NCBI RefSeq assembly: GCF_025370935.1
Contig: NC_133477.1
Span: 21,217,377 to 21,281,376 of the forward strand
Direction: 5' to 3'
From: Choristoneura fumiferana
Lineage: Eukaryota > Arthropoda > Insecta > Lepidoptera > Tortricidae
Length of the DNA: 64,000 nt
Under the pieces are notes generated by a model. That model was not told where the DNA came from. It searched no databases and saw only the letters and a list, made by a program, of their open reading frames with translations. How positions within the stretch are numbered: position 1 is the first letter of the stretch; every line of letters starts with the position of its first letter. This document shows, one piece after another, positions 1 to 11,544 of the stretch. The position numbers were made by a program, and so were the translations under genes.

Positions 1-700
1 GCTGTATTGTCATCTTTCGTTACCTTGGCCATTTGGGAATCTACAAAACGTGCGTTGTAGTGTATAACAAAGTTATGGGGCTTATGGTTGTTGTGAATAA
101 TGATAAGGATAACAGCTTGAATTTTGTTTTTTTTTTATTTTTTATTTTAGGTTATAACTAGCGCCACATTTTACATACCTGTTGTTTGCGTTCCATGGGC
201 GCTGCCGTGACTGTGATGTTTGTTTGAACATCGCTATACCATTGGCGCTTTGTTTACATTGATATTTTATTGTTGGTTGAAATGGTATTGGATGATTCGG
301 AACTCATTTTTTTTACACGAACTATGAATCCATCCATGCCACGTCTACAGCACAGTATAGTTTTTCTTTTTTTTAATGCCACGTCAATAATTCAATATTG
401 AATGTTTGGCAAAGGCAATAGACCTATACAGACGTGCATATTATTCTCTTTTTTCTTTTATTTATATTTTGTGTAGTTAAGGTATATTTTTATGTTGTAA
501 ATTACTAGATTTGTGTATTGTGAAAAAATTGTTTTAGTTGTCGAGTTCACTGTTGTTGTATACTTTTAACTCCTAAATGGTTCCAACGGAAGACCAGCGT
601 CGGCCGCAAGGTTGACGTCATGCTGCGTTGGGACCATTTCGTGACAAAATTTATTTCCTTTAAAATAAAAAAATAATATTTTGTTTTTCTTTCTTTCTTT
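1..700. other. No gene recognised
   Basis: AT-rich sequence with poly-T runs near 128-147 and 368-374. Short open frames near 566-959 have no recognisable domain and overlap the end of a dispersed repeat at 701-740. Confidence 0.4.
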
Positions 701-740
701 CAAACTTATAGCACCCCTCTTTTTGCGTCGGGGGTTAAAA
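701..740 (+). repeat. 3' end of dispersed repeat B
   Basis: Carries the ending CTTTTTGCGTCGGGGGTTAA shared by the longer copies at 6843-7082 and 28152-28415, preceded by CAAACTTATA. Confidence 0.7.
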
Positions 741-1208
741 ACTAAAACCAACCGACAGACTATGCACACCCGCCGCTCTTGGCACACAAAAATGCAGGAA
801 TTTTTATTAGTCCCGACATCGGTGACACGTACTATCCGGTGCCTAATCACTGGAATTCCTTTACCAAGCGACACTCGGCTCCTGTGGGGTGCATTTTTAT
901 CAGATGGAGGGAAAATAAGCCGTAGTAGGCTAGGTAATTATTTGACCTATCGTCTATAGATAATACCTACCGCAATACCGACTAACGAACAATGAAATAG
1001 GAATAGAAATTAACTTTAACGATTCACATTAAAAACAGTGTTAGAGACATATTTTTTTCTGACAACAAACTGTCATGCAGTTTGGCAGATAATTTATTTA
1101 AAAGTGTATTCTTTTTATTTACGAAACAAAAAGCAAATTTTCCGTCTACAGGAAAGCCTATGAATTAATTAGCTTTGCGTTTGTATATACCAGCAGCGAA
1201 ATCTCAAA

Positions 1209-1801
1209 TTTGCTTCTTGTAGAACTAAGGTTACCGACATAGCTCGAAGAATTGCGAAACTGAAGTGGCAGTGGGCGGGGCACATTGCTCGCAGGACTGA
1301 TGGCCGATGGGGTCAAAAGGTTCTCGAATGGCGTCCGCGGACCGGGAGACGAGCTGTCGGTAGGCCTCCAACAAGATTTTTTTTTTTTATTCGACTGGAT
1401 GGCAAACGAGCAAGTGGGTCTCCTGATGGTAAGAGATCACCACTGCCCATAAACACCTGCAACACCAGGGGGATTGCATATGCGTTGCCAACCTAGAAGC
1501 CTAAGATGGGATACCTCAAGTGCCAGTAATTTCACCGGCTGTCTTACTCTCCACGCCGAAACACAACAGTGTAAGCACTGCTGCTTCACGGTAGGATTAG
1601 CGAGCAAGATGGTGGTAGCAATCCGGGCGGACCTTGCACAAGGTCCTACCACCTGCAAAATGCCTGCAGATGGAGCGACGACCTGGTTAAGATCGCGGGA
1701 TCGCGGTGGATGCGGAAAGCACACCGGTCTGAGTGGAGAGCCTTGGGGGAGGCCTTTGTCCAGCAGTGGACGTCTTTCGGCTGACATGATGATGATGATA
1801 C
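1209..1801 (+). pseudogene. RTE-like LINE reverse-transcriptase C-terminus, split by a SINE
   Basis: Residues readable on the plus strand include RTKVTDIARRIAKLKWQWAG and WRPRTGRR up to 1377, then after a 290-bp SINE the frame resumes as WSDDLVKIAGSRW and FVQQWTSFG followed by a stop and (GAT)n. This is the familiar C-terminal end and 3' tail of an endonuclease/reverse-transcriptase LINE. The rest of the element is absent, so it is a dead 5'-truncated copy. Confidence 0.8.
1378..1667 (-). mobile_element. SINE family A, copy 1, inserted in the RTE fragment
   Basis: Poly-T at the left and a constant end reading GCAGGTGGTAGGACC on the minus strand mark the element orientation. It interrupts the LINE frame after AGAT, and AGAT recurs at 1668-1671, consistent with a target duplication. 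The tail (CTTACCATCAGGAGACCC before poly-A) resembles lepidopteran LINE 3' ends. Confidence 0.75.
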
Positions 1802-2079
1802 ACATTGTTAGTTACGAGTTAAGAGGCATTGCAGTATCATTGACGCTATGTACTCTCAAGCAATTTTGTTTTTATGTGCTTTTAAGCTGCACAGCGTAAT
1901 GTAAGATTTCTCTCTTTTTAGGTTTAATTGTATGTCGTGTATCATCTTGACTTGACAAGCAAAAAACGATTGGTTTTTTGGAGTCTTTTTGGATTTTTTA
2001 TTTCAACTCCAAATTTGTTACTTTTACGGTAATCCCGTGAAACCTTATCGAAAATACACCATATAGCAACCTGAGATAT

Positions 2080-2238
2080 GTATGCATAGGAAAAATTCGT
2101 GTCTAGATTCCTGTCCAGCAGTGGTTTAGGGGTTATAGCACGCAGCACGGAACGCTGAGGACCTGGGTTCGATTCCCAGTGCTGGTCTCTTTTTCTGGTT
2201 TTTCTGTGCATCCATGTCTCAGTTTGTATTTTCGAGAT
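2080..2238 (+). mobile_element. tRNA-derived SINE (family T), copy 1
   Basis: Contains GTGGTTTAGGGGTTA (A-box-like) and GGTTCGATTCCCAG (B box) spaced as in a tRNA, followed by a TTTTTCTGTGCATC tail. The two ends cannot pair as an acceptor stem and the same unit recurs at four other places, so it is a SINE rather than a tRNA gene. Confidence 0.75.
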
Positions 2239-2917
2239 GAAGCAAAAAACGGCAAAAAAATCACGTTTTGTTGTATGGAAGCCCCTCTTACATATTTAGT
2301 TTATTCTGTTTTTAGTGTTTATTATTATAGCGGCCACAACTATACATAATCTGTAAACATTTCAACTGTCTAACTATCACATACGGATGGACGGACAATA
2401 AAGTCTTAGTAATAGTATCCCGTTTTTACCCTTTGGGTACGGAACCCTAAAAATATGGGTATGTAGAGGTGGCTATTTGAGAAAAGAGTATCTAGACTCG
2501 TTTATTTGAAGATCGTTAAATTCTAACAGTCCGATATTGGTGCTGCAAACTGATTCTGAAGTTACATTGTGCTAAATGTTTTGCGAGAGCTGAACCGTGC
2601 TGGATTTCTAACGTTTAAAATGGTGAGGGTGGAAAGAACGTAGCCTTTGTAGATTTTAAAACGTAGAAATAGCGCCCGAAAGGGGTTCGAGTAAACTCTA
2701 CTGCGCAGTGTCGCTCCTTTTTTTAACATTGGCCAGACACATGGCATTCGTTTTGTTATTCGGGTGTTCGGGTGGTTCTACGATCGTTTCAACCGCTATC
2801 AGTCTCATGTTGTGTATATTGACGAAATGAGAGACCGTAAGCAAGACATTTTAATGAATGAGGGTTTTCATAGAGGCGAAATATCGCTAGATGGCCTTAG
2901 TAAAAAGTAATACAGTG
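2239..2917. other. No gene recognised
   Basis: Includes a fragment near 2385-2450 ending in TACGGAACCCTAAAA, the terminus of repeat D. The rest is unassigned. Confidence 0.4.
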
Positions 2918-3172
2918 ATTGGTTTTTGGAGTCTTTTTGTATTTTTTATTTCAACTCCAAATTTGTTACTTTTACGGGTATCCCGTGAAACCATATCGAA
3001 AATACAAACTGAGACAAGGATGCACAGAAAAACCAGAAAAAGAGACCAGCACTGGGAATCGAACCCAGGTCCTCAGCATTCTGTGCTGCGTGCTATAACC
3101 CCTACACCACTGCTGGACAGGAATCTAGACACGAATTTTTCCTATGCATACATATCTCAGGTTGCGTCTTTG
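2918..3172 (-). mobile_element. tRNA-derived SINE (family T), copy 2, with flanking repeat
   Basis: The reverse-strand tRNA-like core (CTGGGAATCGAACCCAGG on the plus strand near 3052-3070) is preceded by a segment containing TTTCAACTCCAAATTTGTTA that accompanies this SINE elsewhere in the window (41920-42000, 57800-57850, 63600-63660). Confidence 0.7.
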
Positions 3173-3649
3173 TTTACGCTTGTCATAAATTGGATTGGAA
3201 TACAATATACCTAGCACGTTTCCTTACCAACGGTCACTTGATATTCCGTTCCAGACACGTTCCTTTCACGTCATGACATGATACGATGTAGTGAGTAGAA
3301 ACCTTAAAAACGAATATTTACATAGCTAAGAATTACGCGCATCCAGAACGTGTCATAGTCATATTTTATTTATGAAGCATCCCGTGTCGCCGTGACCGGG
3401 ACAGCTATATCTTTGCGTTTAAAAACCCATCTCAGCGCCAGAAAGTTCCCGGGGGATTTCCGAAATCACAAATTGGAGCTCGCACGTCCCATTATTCCCG
3501 CGTTACGATATTGATCTTACAAGAAGCTAAGCCTCGTTTAACGACGAGTATTCTTTGAAATTGGTGGAAATTTAGTGCTCTGAGTCTGACGTGTAAGTTA
3601 ACGAATCAGTTTTTACAAACTTTCATTTGCAATGTTTAGGTCTCTACGC

Positions 3650-3775
3650 TACGTTAAGAGAAGTCTTTTCGTTCCATTCTTCATACAAACGTAGTCCCGG
3701 TCTCATTTGAAAACTAGGCAACAGAAATAGATGAAATTTTGTAAGTATGCACTAGACGTAATTATCGACAAAAAA
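3650..3775 (+). repeat. Dispersed repeat shared with 63470-63585
   Basis: Both places share CAAACGTAGTCCCGGTCTCA and the following ~90 bp up to TAGACGTAATTATC. Family not recognised. Confidence 0.6.
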
Positions 3776-4137
3776 AAGATGTCAACTTTGCACGAGAATT
3801 ACAGACTAATAAAGCATTTTTACAAAAATCGAAAAAATCACAGGCATAGAAAATATAATGAATATCTTGTTTGTAAAATATCATTGATTTCTGTGCTATA
3901 CTTTTCGTATAATATGAGGACAACGAAACCCAAAATCCCCGCCCAAATCTTGAAAAGCCTACAGCTCTCGATATAACGGACGTCGTTGCGGAAGGCTTGG
4001 GGGGGACGGCTGCGAGCGCTTATGTCACGAGCGATAAAGACAGCAATATCCCAAACGAATAAATAACGCGGCCGCGCGGCCGGCAGGGAAACTTCTCTTA
4101 AGGAACGCGTCAGACAGAGTTTAAGGTCATTTGTACA

Positions 4138-4370
4138 CATGCTCATTAGTAGCAAGAGAGCATGCTACTATCTAGCAAATGCTGCCTAGTAGCGTGTGTG
4201 AACAGGACATGCTACTATCGATCATGCTAATTAGTGGCATGCTCGAGACGGGGGTGGAAGGGGGAAAGGTAATAAGCCAGGTGTGAACGCGTTTGCTTCA
4301 GTCCATGAGCATGCTCATTAGTGCCATGCTCATAAGCATGCTAGTAACGAGCATGGTGTAACAGTGCCTA
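4138..4370. repeat. Cluster of short palindromic GCATGCT repeats
   Basis: Units such as CATGCTCATTAGT and GCATGCTACTA recur in both orientations at least eight times within about 230 bp, directly beside repeat C. It may be a subterminal array of that element. Confidence 0.55.
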
Positions 4371-4377
4371 CATATAA

Positions 4378-4876
4378 AGAATATATTTTTCATCACACTT
4401 CCTCGTAAACAGTGTAGTAACATGCAGGCTACCTTGGTTGCAACCCCCCAAATAAAACCCTCGACCTTAATGTGCTTGTCATGAAACCCGTGGTCGGCAA
4501 ATGAGTCATTGCGCGTAATTATATTGTTGTCATGAAGCCCAAGGTCGGTAAATGAGTTTGTTACTGCATGGTGTGCAGGAGCGCGGCGATCGCACGTCGC
4601 GCGCATGGTCAGGCTGGGGTAGGGCGGCGCGTAGGCTGGCGCTGCCAAGAGCGTAGTCAGCGGTATCGGCATTTTTTGAAAAAATATTAGTTTTTCTTTT
4701 ACAAATATACAATTTTACTCGCAAATGTGATGAAAAACATTGTATGTCGATCGGGCGGTACTAGGATTACGAACATCGACTCATTAAAGCCCTCAGTCTT
4801 CGACTTCGGGCTTCTAATAGACTCTCGTTCGTAATTCCTTGTTTACCGCCCTTAAGACACAATGTACTATTTGCCT
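4378..4876 (-). repeat. Repeat C, copy 1
   Basis: About 500 bp that matches the reverse complement of 62627-63115. It contains two diverged direct repeats (GTCATGAAACCCGTGGTCGG and GTCATGAAGCCCAAGGTCGG) and at 4764-4842 an imperfect hairpin bounded by ATTACGAAC and GTTCGTAAT. No transposase is visible; superfamily unknown. Confidence 0.7.
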
Positions 4877-4919
4877 GACACGTTTCTGCTACAGTCATGG
4901 TATGATACAGTGCCACCCT

Positions 4920-5175
4920 TTATCAAAGTCGCGGGTTCACGGTGGATGCAGTCCGCTTTCAAACGAAGCAACTGGAGGTCTATAGCCGAGTATAGAATTG
5001 CAAGAAAAATCATGCAAGTTGCATTACAGAGGCCGTAAAGCCGACGAGTTCGTAGTGGTCAATCGAGCGCCGCAATGTACAACTTGCACGATTTTTCTTG
5101 CAAGTCTAAACTCGGCTTATGGGGGAGTACTATGACCGAAAGTGGGCGTACTACGGCTGATGTGATAATGATGAT
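4920..5175 (+). repeat. RTE-like LINE 3' tail interrupted by a palindromic MITE
   Basis: GCTTTCAAACGAAGCAACTGGAGGT at the left and GGGCGTACTACGGCTGATGT then (GAT)n at the right are the two parts of the usual RTE-like end, broken by the palindrome at 4985-5116. Confidence 0.6.
4985..5116. mobile_element. Palindromic MITE, about 132 bp
   Basis: Arms of about 40 bp, GCCGAGTATAGAATTGCAAG at the left and its near reverse complement ending CTAAACTCGGC at the right, surround a non-palindromic centre. Confidence 0.65.
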
Positions 5176-5680
5176 TTGCATTATTTGTAGGTCGTAGGGA
5201 TAAATCTTTGCAAGTTTTTGAAACACTTTCAATGGTGGGATTGACTTGGAATTTAATGAGTATGGTAAGTTATTTTTGAATAAAAACATGAACTGACTTT
5301 AGATTTGAACGAAATAAATTATTCTTAATGTTTCACTATAGAATTTAACTGATAAATTTGCTCGTTTTTTTTTTTTTTTTTTTTTTAAATTTAATTTTTA
5401 ACAATTACACAGTGTACACCTTTTCGCCAAACTGCATGACAGTTTGTTGGCGAAATGAAACACTCAAAACACTTCCTTAAATACTGTGCAAAACTTATTT
5501 ATATAACTAACCTATCCTAATTTACATTTATATGTATATTACGAGTTATATAAAAGAAAAAAAAAAACGGCATTACTATTATTGAGGCGGTATTTCGTAC
5601 AAAGGGTTCTGTATTTAACTTACCCTAGAGGCAGTAGAAATTTCAAACTTCTAAGTCAATGCAAAAGTTGCAGTTATTAA

Positions 5681-6195
5681 AAAACCGGCCAAGAGCGTGT
5701 CGTACACGCCCAGGATAGGGCTCCGTAGCCATTACGAAAAAATCAAATAATATTTTTCTAAGGATTTCGTATTGTGTACTGAATCTTTTAATTTAGCTGC
5801 TATAATTTTCCTTGTAAATTTGATATATTTATTACCATTCTGAATTTTTTCAAATTGTTCCACCCAACAGAATTTTAGAGGGGGGGGGGACGCTCGATTT
5901 CAATGAAAATTTGCACTTCAAAGTTGAATATTTCGCAAACAGATCACTGAATACAAAAATTACCCCACCGGGTTAGTCGTGAAAAAAAATCACCCTTACT
6001 TTACGTCTATGAGAGGTACCCTAAAAACATTTTTTTTTTTTTTTATTATACTACTTTGTCGGCGCGACTGATATGTATATTCATGTCAAATTACAGCTTT
6101 CTAGTACTAACGGTCTCTGAGCTTACCCGCGGACAGACAGACGGACTAAAAACGGAAACTATAAAGGTTCCTAGTTGACTACGGAACCCTAAAAA
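5681..6195 (+). repeat. Dispersed repeat D, copy 1
   Basis: Starts ACCGGCCAAGAGCGTGTC and ends GACTACGGAACCCTAAAA, with AGGGCTCCGTAGCC near the left end in inverted relation to the right end. Four other copies lie in this window. No coding capacity. Confidence 0.75.
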
Positions 6196-6499
6196 GGTAG
6201 TCCATACAAATTTTCGTAAACGAAAAACCTATACATACGAGTATAGAGTAGTTTCAGTTGTCCTAGATACATACTTGATTTTTTTTATGTTGGCAGCTTT
6301 TACAACAATGCAACTTATAAAAAGTATAAAAATCCTATGTGCTGACCATCTAAAATGACCATCACTGCGTACAGTTGGCTTAGGAGAGGGACTTTAACAC
6401 TAAATACTCATAGAATTTATGCCATTATGCAGATACGGAATATTATTGGCTATTTTGACCAGGTGGAGGAAAAAGTGAGTGTCGTGTCGTATCAGGAAG

Positions 6500-6725
6500 T
6501 CAAAGAGTTGGCCAAAGGCCGTGCTTAGTGGCCGATACTCCATCGACAAGAGCGTTAGCTTTTAAATTTAAGAAGATACGGCATAAGGCTGCGTTTGTAC
6601 CAGAGCTGTACGAGGATGTGTTTCGAGAAATGTGCTTTTCATCAACCAATAGAAATGTTTCATTTTTCCTCTCCTCGCACAGCACCGCTCGGGTGGAATC
6701 AGCTCAACGGAGCGAGGCTAAGTAC
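6500..6725. repeat. MITE-like repeat
   Basis: The segment TTTCTATTGGTTGATGAAAA (seen in reverse near 6640) and its surroundings partly recur at 7120-7170. The two ends are similar in inverted orientation. The open frames here are by-products of the repeat. Confidence 0.45.
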
Positions 6726-6842
6726 CATCAGCCAAATATGTGGTCTAACACCCTAAAATTGATAATCGTTTGCATGTCCTAAATCAATAACGCTAATAGA
6801 CGTGTCTGTCAACTTGAAAGTTCGACTTTAGCGACATATGCA

Positions 6843-7082
6843 TTTGATAGGAACTTATTTAATAACCTAACCTAACCAACAAAAAGTTAGACATTAGCTC
6901 AAAAACGGCTGAACCGATTATGATAAAACACGTCTAAGAACCATCGCTAGAAAACCTGCTTTCAAATACAAAAAACGCATTTAAATCGGTTCACCTGTTT
7001 AAGAGCTACGGTGCCACAGACAGACACATACACATAGTGGTCAAACTTATAACATCCCTCTTTTTGCGTCGGGGGTTAAAAA
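6843..7082 (+). repeat. Dispersed repeat B, near-complete copy
   Basis: Starts AACCTAACCAACAAAAAGTT, passes through GCTGAACCGATTATGATAAA and GAGCTACGGTGCCACAGACA, and ends GCGTCGGGGGTTAAAA. The family occurs at least nine times here. Confidence 0.75.
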
Positions 7083-7171
7083 TTGATAGACCACTTATTT
7101 GGCTGGTGGTACATACATAAATGAAGAGTTTCTATTGGTTCATGAAAAACATATTTCTCGCAACACATCCT

Positions 7172-7432
7172 CCACAGATATAGATTACACTAGATAACGC
7201 AAACACCTCAATCTGTATGATAACCAACCGTGTCAATTTTTTATATCTACTGTGACATCTCAAGAGCGAATTAGCGACGTGATATCCCCAATGTCCGTGC
7301 AAAATCAGTCGGGCTCGAGTCAGTCACTAGTCATGATTAGTCAGTTAGCGGTCAGTCTTTGTATGTGGCCAACCTCGACGTTTGGTCAGTGTTGCATGCA
7401 TTTGCGTAATCTAGTGTAATCTGTATCTGTGA
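7172..7432. mobile_element. Element with ~30-bp inverted ends, about 260 bp
   Basis: CAGATATAGATTACACTAGA at the left and TCTAGTGTAATCTGTATCTG at the right are near-perfect inverted repeats. It appears to be inserted in a second repeat (ACATCCTC on both sides). Confidence 0.6.
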
Positions 7433-7789
7433 CATCCTCACATATCTGGTTGAAACGCAGTTTTAAGAAGGAGTTGGTAACATACTGAGCACGCAATTTA
7501 AAGACACAAATAAACTCAAGTTCCAACTCCGACTCACTCCAGTAAGTACATTATACCTCTACCGTGGATCGGTTACGCTGGTAAATACTAATCAACGGGA
7601 CAAACTTAGCGTCGTGAAGGCGGACGTAAACCTTAACTGAAATGCGGCTTAAGAAGACTGATCTGTGCAAATAAAGGGGAGTTTTAGAGACATTCATGTA
7701 CACATTTTGATACAAATGAAAAAAAAATCAGTTCTCGTGTTCGTAAAGTTGGTATTTTATGTTGGATATAAGCGACAGACTTGTTTTCT

Positions 7790-8190
7790 TCTTTTAAGTA
7801 TTTTTTGAGGCAGTCGGGTTTTTTGATTTTTAAATTTTTCGTTTTATTTCACACTTTTCTGTGAAAATGGTATATTAAAACGGTTATAACCCATTTATTT
7901 TTAGAATGGACTAATTATTAGCTTTCGTTTGATACCCCACTCGATAGGTTTTAATGAAAAACGTTTTTTCAAAACTTACTATTTGGCGCCAAAAATCCGC
8001 CATTTTGGTTTTTTAAAAATTTCATGTACCGAGTGTCACTCGCGTCATCGCGTCATTAAGACGAATCCAAGGATTTATCAAAATCGGTTTCAGCCGTTGA
8101 GTAGTTACGAGAGGAACATAGGAATATTTACATACATCATACGCATCAAACATAAACGCTCCTTCTTCGCAGTCAGGTAAAAATAACCTT
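7790..8190 (+). repeat. Unclassified dispersed repeat
   Basis: AT-rich block with GAGGCAGTCGGG, TTGGCGCCAAAAATCCGCC and AACGCTCCTTCTTCGC, which I recognise as a common lepidopteran repeat. Its 83-residue open frame is not a convincing gene. Confidence 0.4.
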
Positions 8191-8209
8191 ACTTAGAAAG
8201 GTTAAAAAT

Positions 8210-8375
8210 CCTCCGAAATTGTTATTCAAAGTCCAATACTTATCTCAAAATAAGCTCAACCGATTTATAATATCAAACATAGCTAAGAACCACCACAAAC
8301 AACTCGCTTTTAAGTAAAAAACCAAATTGAAATCTGCCCATCCATTTGAGAGCTACGATGCTAGACACACGTTGG
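8210..8375 (+). repeat. Diverged copy of repeat B
   Basis: Shares AGCTCAACCGATTTATAATA and GAGAGCTACGATGCTA with the family but lacks the standard end. Confidence 0.5.
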
Positions 8376-8639
8376 TTTGTATGCTCGTTAGCCTGAGATA
8401 CAGGGTTCACTTAGTAACCTTAGTTCAGGCACACGTGTTACGTAGATTTTATCAAAAGATTGTATTTTTTAAATTGTACTGCAATTTTTCTGAATAAATC
8501 ATTACTATTATTATTTATGTATATGTGTACCTATATATTTATGTCATACTAATTGTTGTTTATTAAGTGTTTTTATTATATGTTATATACCTATTCCTTT
8601 CTTCTCACTGTGCATAAATTAATGTTCGCCTATCTTAAA

Positions 8640-8785
8640 GTTTTCCTTTCCTGTTTAGGTAGGTTGGCTTGAAAATATCCCTTTTGGGGATAAGTTCGTC
8701 TTTGTACTCTTTTGTTTTGTTGTTTTCTTTTTGTGTTTCATGTACAATAAAGTATTTACATACATTATTATTATTATTATTAAAC
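8640..8785 (+). repeat. LINE 3' end
   Basis: Ends TGTTTCATGTACAATAAAGT followed by ATTTACATACATT and (ATT)n, a familiar lepidopteran LINE 3' tail with its own AATAAA. Confidence 0.5.
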
Positions 8786-8821
8786 TTATAAACACCCCTG
8801 TTTTTGCGTGGGGGGTTGAAA

Positions 8822-9030
8822 ACATCGAATGCTATAAATTGGGACTAACTCACCGTAATGTTGGTCAAGCCGCAACGCTGTTCTTCAGTGAGACCCATTT
8901 AAAACTAAACAAACACATAAGAAATTGCACACACTTTAAGACACGAAAGCCAGCGGAAATTAGTACGCAAAGAAACATAATCCAGAAGCAAGTATGGCAA
9001 CACTTGATCACTTTGATTGTATTTAAACAA
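8822..9030 (+). repeat. Repeat E, copy 1
   Basis: About 200 bp beginning AACATCGAATGCTATAAATT that recurs at 16290-16500. The open frame across it is not conserved between the copies. Confidence 0.6.
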
Positions 9031-9603
9031 GCAAAAGAAATAGATGAATTTGAAACGCTCACTCATACGCTAAATCTAAGCGACTAAGAAATTACACTCG
9101 AGTTAAAACCATGAAACATGGCTATAATGCTATGTGTGGATTTTCTCAGATCAGTCTTTAATTAAGTTTTAATTGGTCAAGTAATAGGGTATAATGTAGA
9201 AAATGTGATTTTAAAAGCATAACATTACACTAGTTCATAAGTAGTCAATAGTTTATTTGTTTGGGTTCAATTCTCAAGCCTAGATATTTTTCTACTAAGG
9301 AACCATGAAAATATTAACAGAAATCTGAAAGTGTTATGTATTTCCGAGAGCATTATTAAGCGATCTAAACACAATAAGATAAACGTTTGCGCAGGTCGGT
9401 CTTGTCTACCCACGTACAAACTCTACTTCTAAACTGAATAATTCACTAGTCTTACAGAGTACCCAACTTTGTTAATTGTTAGTGCCAAATATTCTAAGAG
9501 ATGGCGCAATCAGTTCTTCTACAATGTGGCACACGCTCTACCAAACTGCTGCCAAAGAATCGTTTACGAAATATTATAAATGCAAAAGGCCGTATGCGTT
9601 GGC

Positions 9604-9648
<45 letters not shown>
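9604..9648. repeat. (TG)n microsatellite
   Basis: About 22 perfect TG units; a second (TG)n tract lies at 9835-9868. Confidence 0.95.
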
Positions 9649-9650
<2 letters not shown>

Positions 9651-9833
9651 TTTTAAGAGGTTCGGAAAATACTTTTACGTATCGTCAGGACTTGATGTTC
9701 TTTGCCTGGTATGTCGGACTCGGTTTGATTCCCCTACCGACTAAAAACCTCATCCTCTGTCATCTGCCTCTATTTCCTCCGCGGGCCCGCCGTTAGGCAT
9801 TACTTCGCAGAGGGAGGGTCTAGCTATTGCTTC

Positions 9834-9834
<1 letters not shown>

Positions 9835-9868
<34 letters not shown>
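9835..9868. repeat. (TG)n microsatellite
   Basis: About 16 TG units ending in GGGTGTGTGCC. Confidence 0.95.
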
Positions 9869-9871
<3 letters not shown>

Positions 9872-10074
9872 TGTGCCTATGTATGCGCCGCGTGTACGCT
9901 AAAATGATTCCTTTTTCAAAAATAAGTTTTGTTCAACTGGGAATGCGATTATGAACTCTTCTGTACATCCATCAATACGCTCAGACATCGGTCGGGTGAA
10001 AAGATCATGAATATTCTAATTACAGTTACAAAATGCTAGGTTATTATTAACTGAGTTTGTTACCTTGAATCTGT

Positions 10075-10268
10075 ATTAAAACGCAGTTTTATCGGTAGGT
10101 AAATTTTCCAGGATAAAAACTATCCTATGTCCTTCCCCGGGACTCAAACTATCTGTTCTTATACCAACCTTCATCTAAATCTAAATCGGTTCGGCGGTTT
10201 AGACATGAAGAGGTAACAAATAAACAAACAGACTTAAACAAATTCTCATTTTTAATATTAGTGGGATT
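10075..10268 (-). repeat. Repeat F fragment
   Basis: Contains AAAACTATCCTATGTCC, TTCCCCGGGACTCAAACTAT and AAATCGGTTCGGCGGTTTAG, the reverse of the repeat at 13862-14094. Confidence 0.55.
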
Positions 10269-10989
10269 AAATTCCAAGTGCTCTGTGTAAACCATTTATA
10301 ATCGGAGCCAGGCGGGCCGCGGGCCGCGGTTTTTAGCCGCCATCAAACGGGAACTCTTCGGCATCTCCGAATTAAACTTGAACTTCTCCGCCGCTATTTG
10401 ACTTGGAATTAGAGGTTCAAGTTTCTCTAATGCGTGTAGTTATGTTTCATTTGATGGTTTGCTTTGGATATAGTTTGGGGCTTTGGAGTCCTTGATGATG
10501 ATGATGTTCTTATATTGAATCTTTAAATATTGTGTAGCTACTTTCTCTCCATCTGGCATAGGCCGTTGGACACTCCGTATAATATAAAGTAGCTTCAAAG
10601 ATCGTTCTAAGTTCTGTACCCATCCATGGTTTCAAATTAAAGCGTAATAATTTAAAAACCGTCCCCATAAAATTTATTCATTCGCAAAAACCTCCGCTGA
10701 TGTATTAGTTCCCGGGAAAATTATAATTGTCCTTCCCGGGGGACTGTGGGGCGCCAGTGTGAGCGGAATCAGTAAATCATGTTTATGTTATTTTCGAAAT
10801 GCGAATAAAATTATTATTATTATTTCTTTTATTAAATCAAGATCTACTTTGCGGAGCTCCATCTATAAATTTGCTCGTGAAGCCTATTTTCTTAAAGGTG
10901 CACTATTTAAAAAATGCACTGCTTAGGTAGACTACAGAAATTACAGCTTTCAAGAAGGTATACTTATAAAAGAGCCGTATTTGTACGTA

Positions 10990-11208
10990 ATAATCCTACT
11001 AACCCTACTTAATATTAATAATGTGAAAGTTTGTGAAGATGTTTGAATGTTTGTTACTCAATCACGTCTGAACCGCTGAACCGATTTAAGTATACAAATG
11101 TATACAAATAGTTTGAGTTCCCGGGAAGCACATAAATATTTTTTTATAGCGGGATAGCGATAAACGAATACTACTTACGCGGACGGAGTCGCTGGCAACT
11201 GCTAGTAT
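10990..11208 (+). repeat. Repeat F, with the CGGACGGAGTCGC...CTAGTA terminus
   Basis: Runs from GAAAGTTTGTGAAGATGTTT through GAACCGCTGAACCGATTTAA to GACGGAGTCGCTGGCAACTG then CTAGTA. The end (a short hairpin before CTAGT) resembles a Helitron 3' terminus, but I cannot confirm that class. Confidence 0.6.
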
Positions 11209-11544
11209 GTGTACAAAGGTTCATGTCACAAACCTATACATTTCGGGAAACTGTCCATCTTGGCGTACCTTTGGAATAATGCACGTATAGGCCATTCTAG
11301 TATTTATTTATTTTCCGAGATTTCGAATTGGCTCTAACAGTGTCGAGGAAATTTGCTGGGAGCTTTCAGGGGAAACAATCGATCGATCTATATCTCTGGG
11401 AAAATGCATGGTTTCTTTAGTGAACTTGTCACGCGTAATAAGATCGCTAATTTCGATAGATATGTCATCACTCATCAGCAAGGTGGTTCAATTGTATAGT
11501 GCACTCGTAAACTGAAAGTCTAGAGCTCAAACCAAGTTTCGCCA

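Noticed and set aside
1437..1899. Open frames of 122-141 codons on both strands
   Set aside because: They lie within SINE family A and the LINE tail and recur with every SINE copy.
2111..2190. tRNA gene suggested by A-box and B-box sequences
   Set aside because: The ends do not form an acceptor stem, and the unit recurs with a constant non-tRNA tail at 3.0, 54.1, 57.4 and 63.7 kb, so it is a SINE.
9476..9796. 106-codon open frame
   Set aside because: It passes through a (TG)n microsatellite giving a CVCVCV run, and has no domain.
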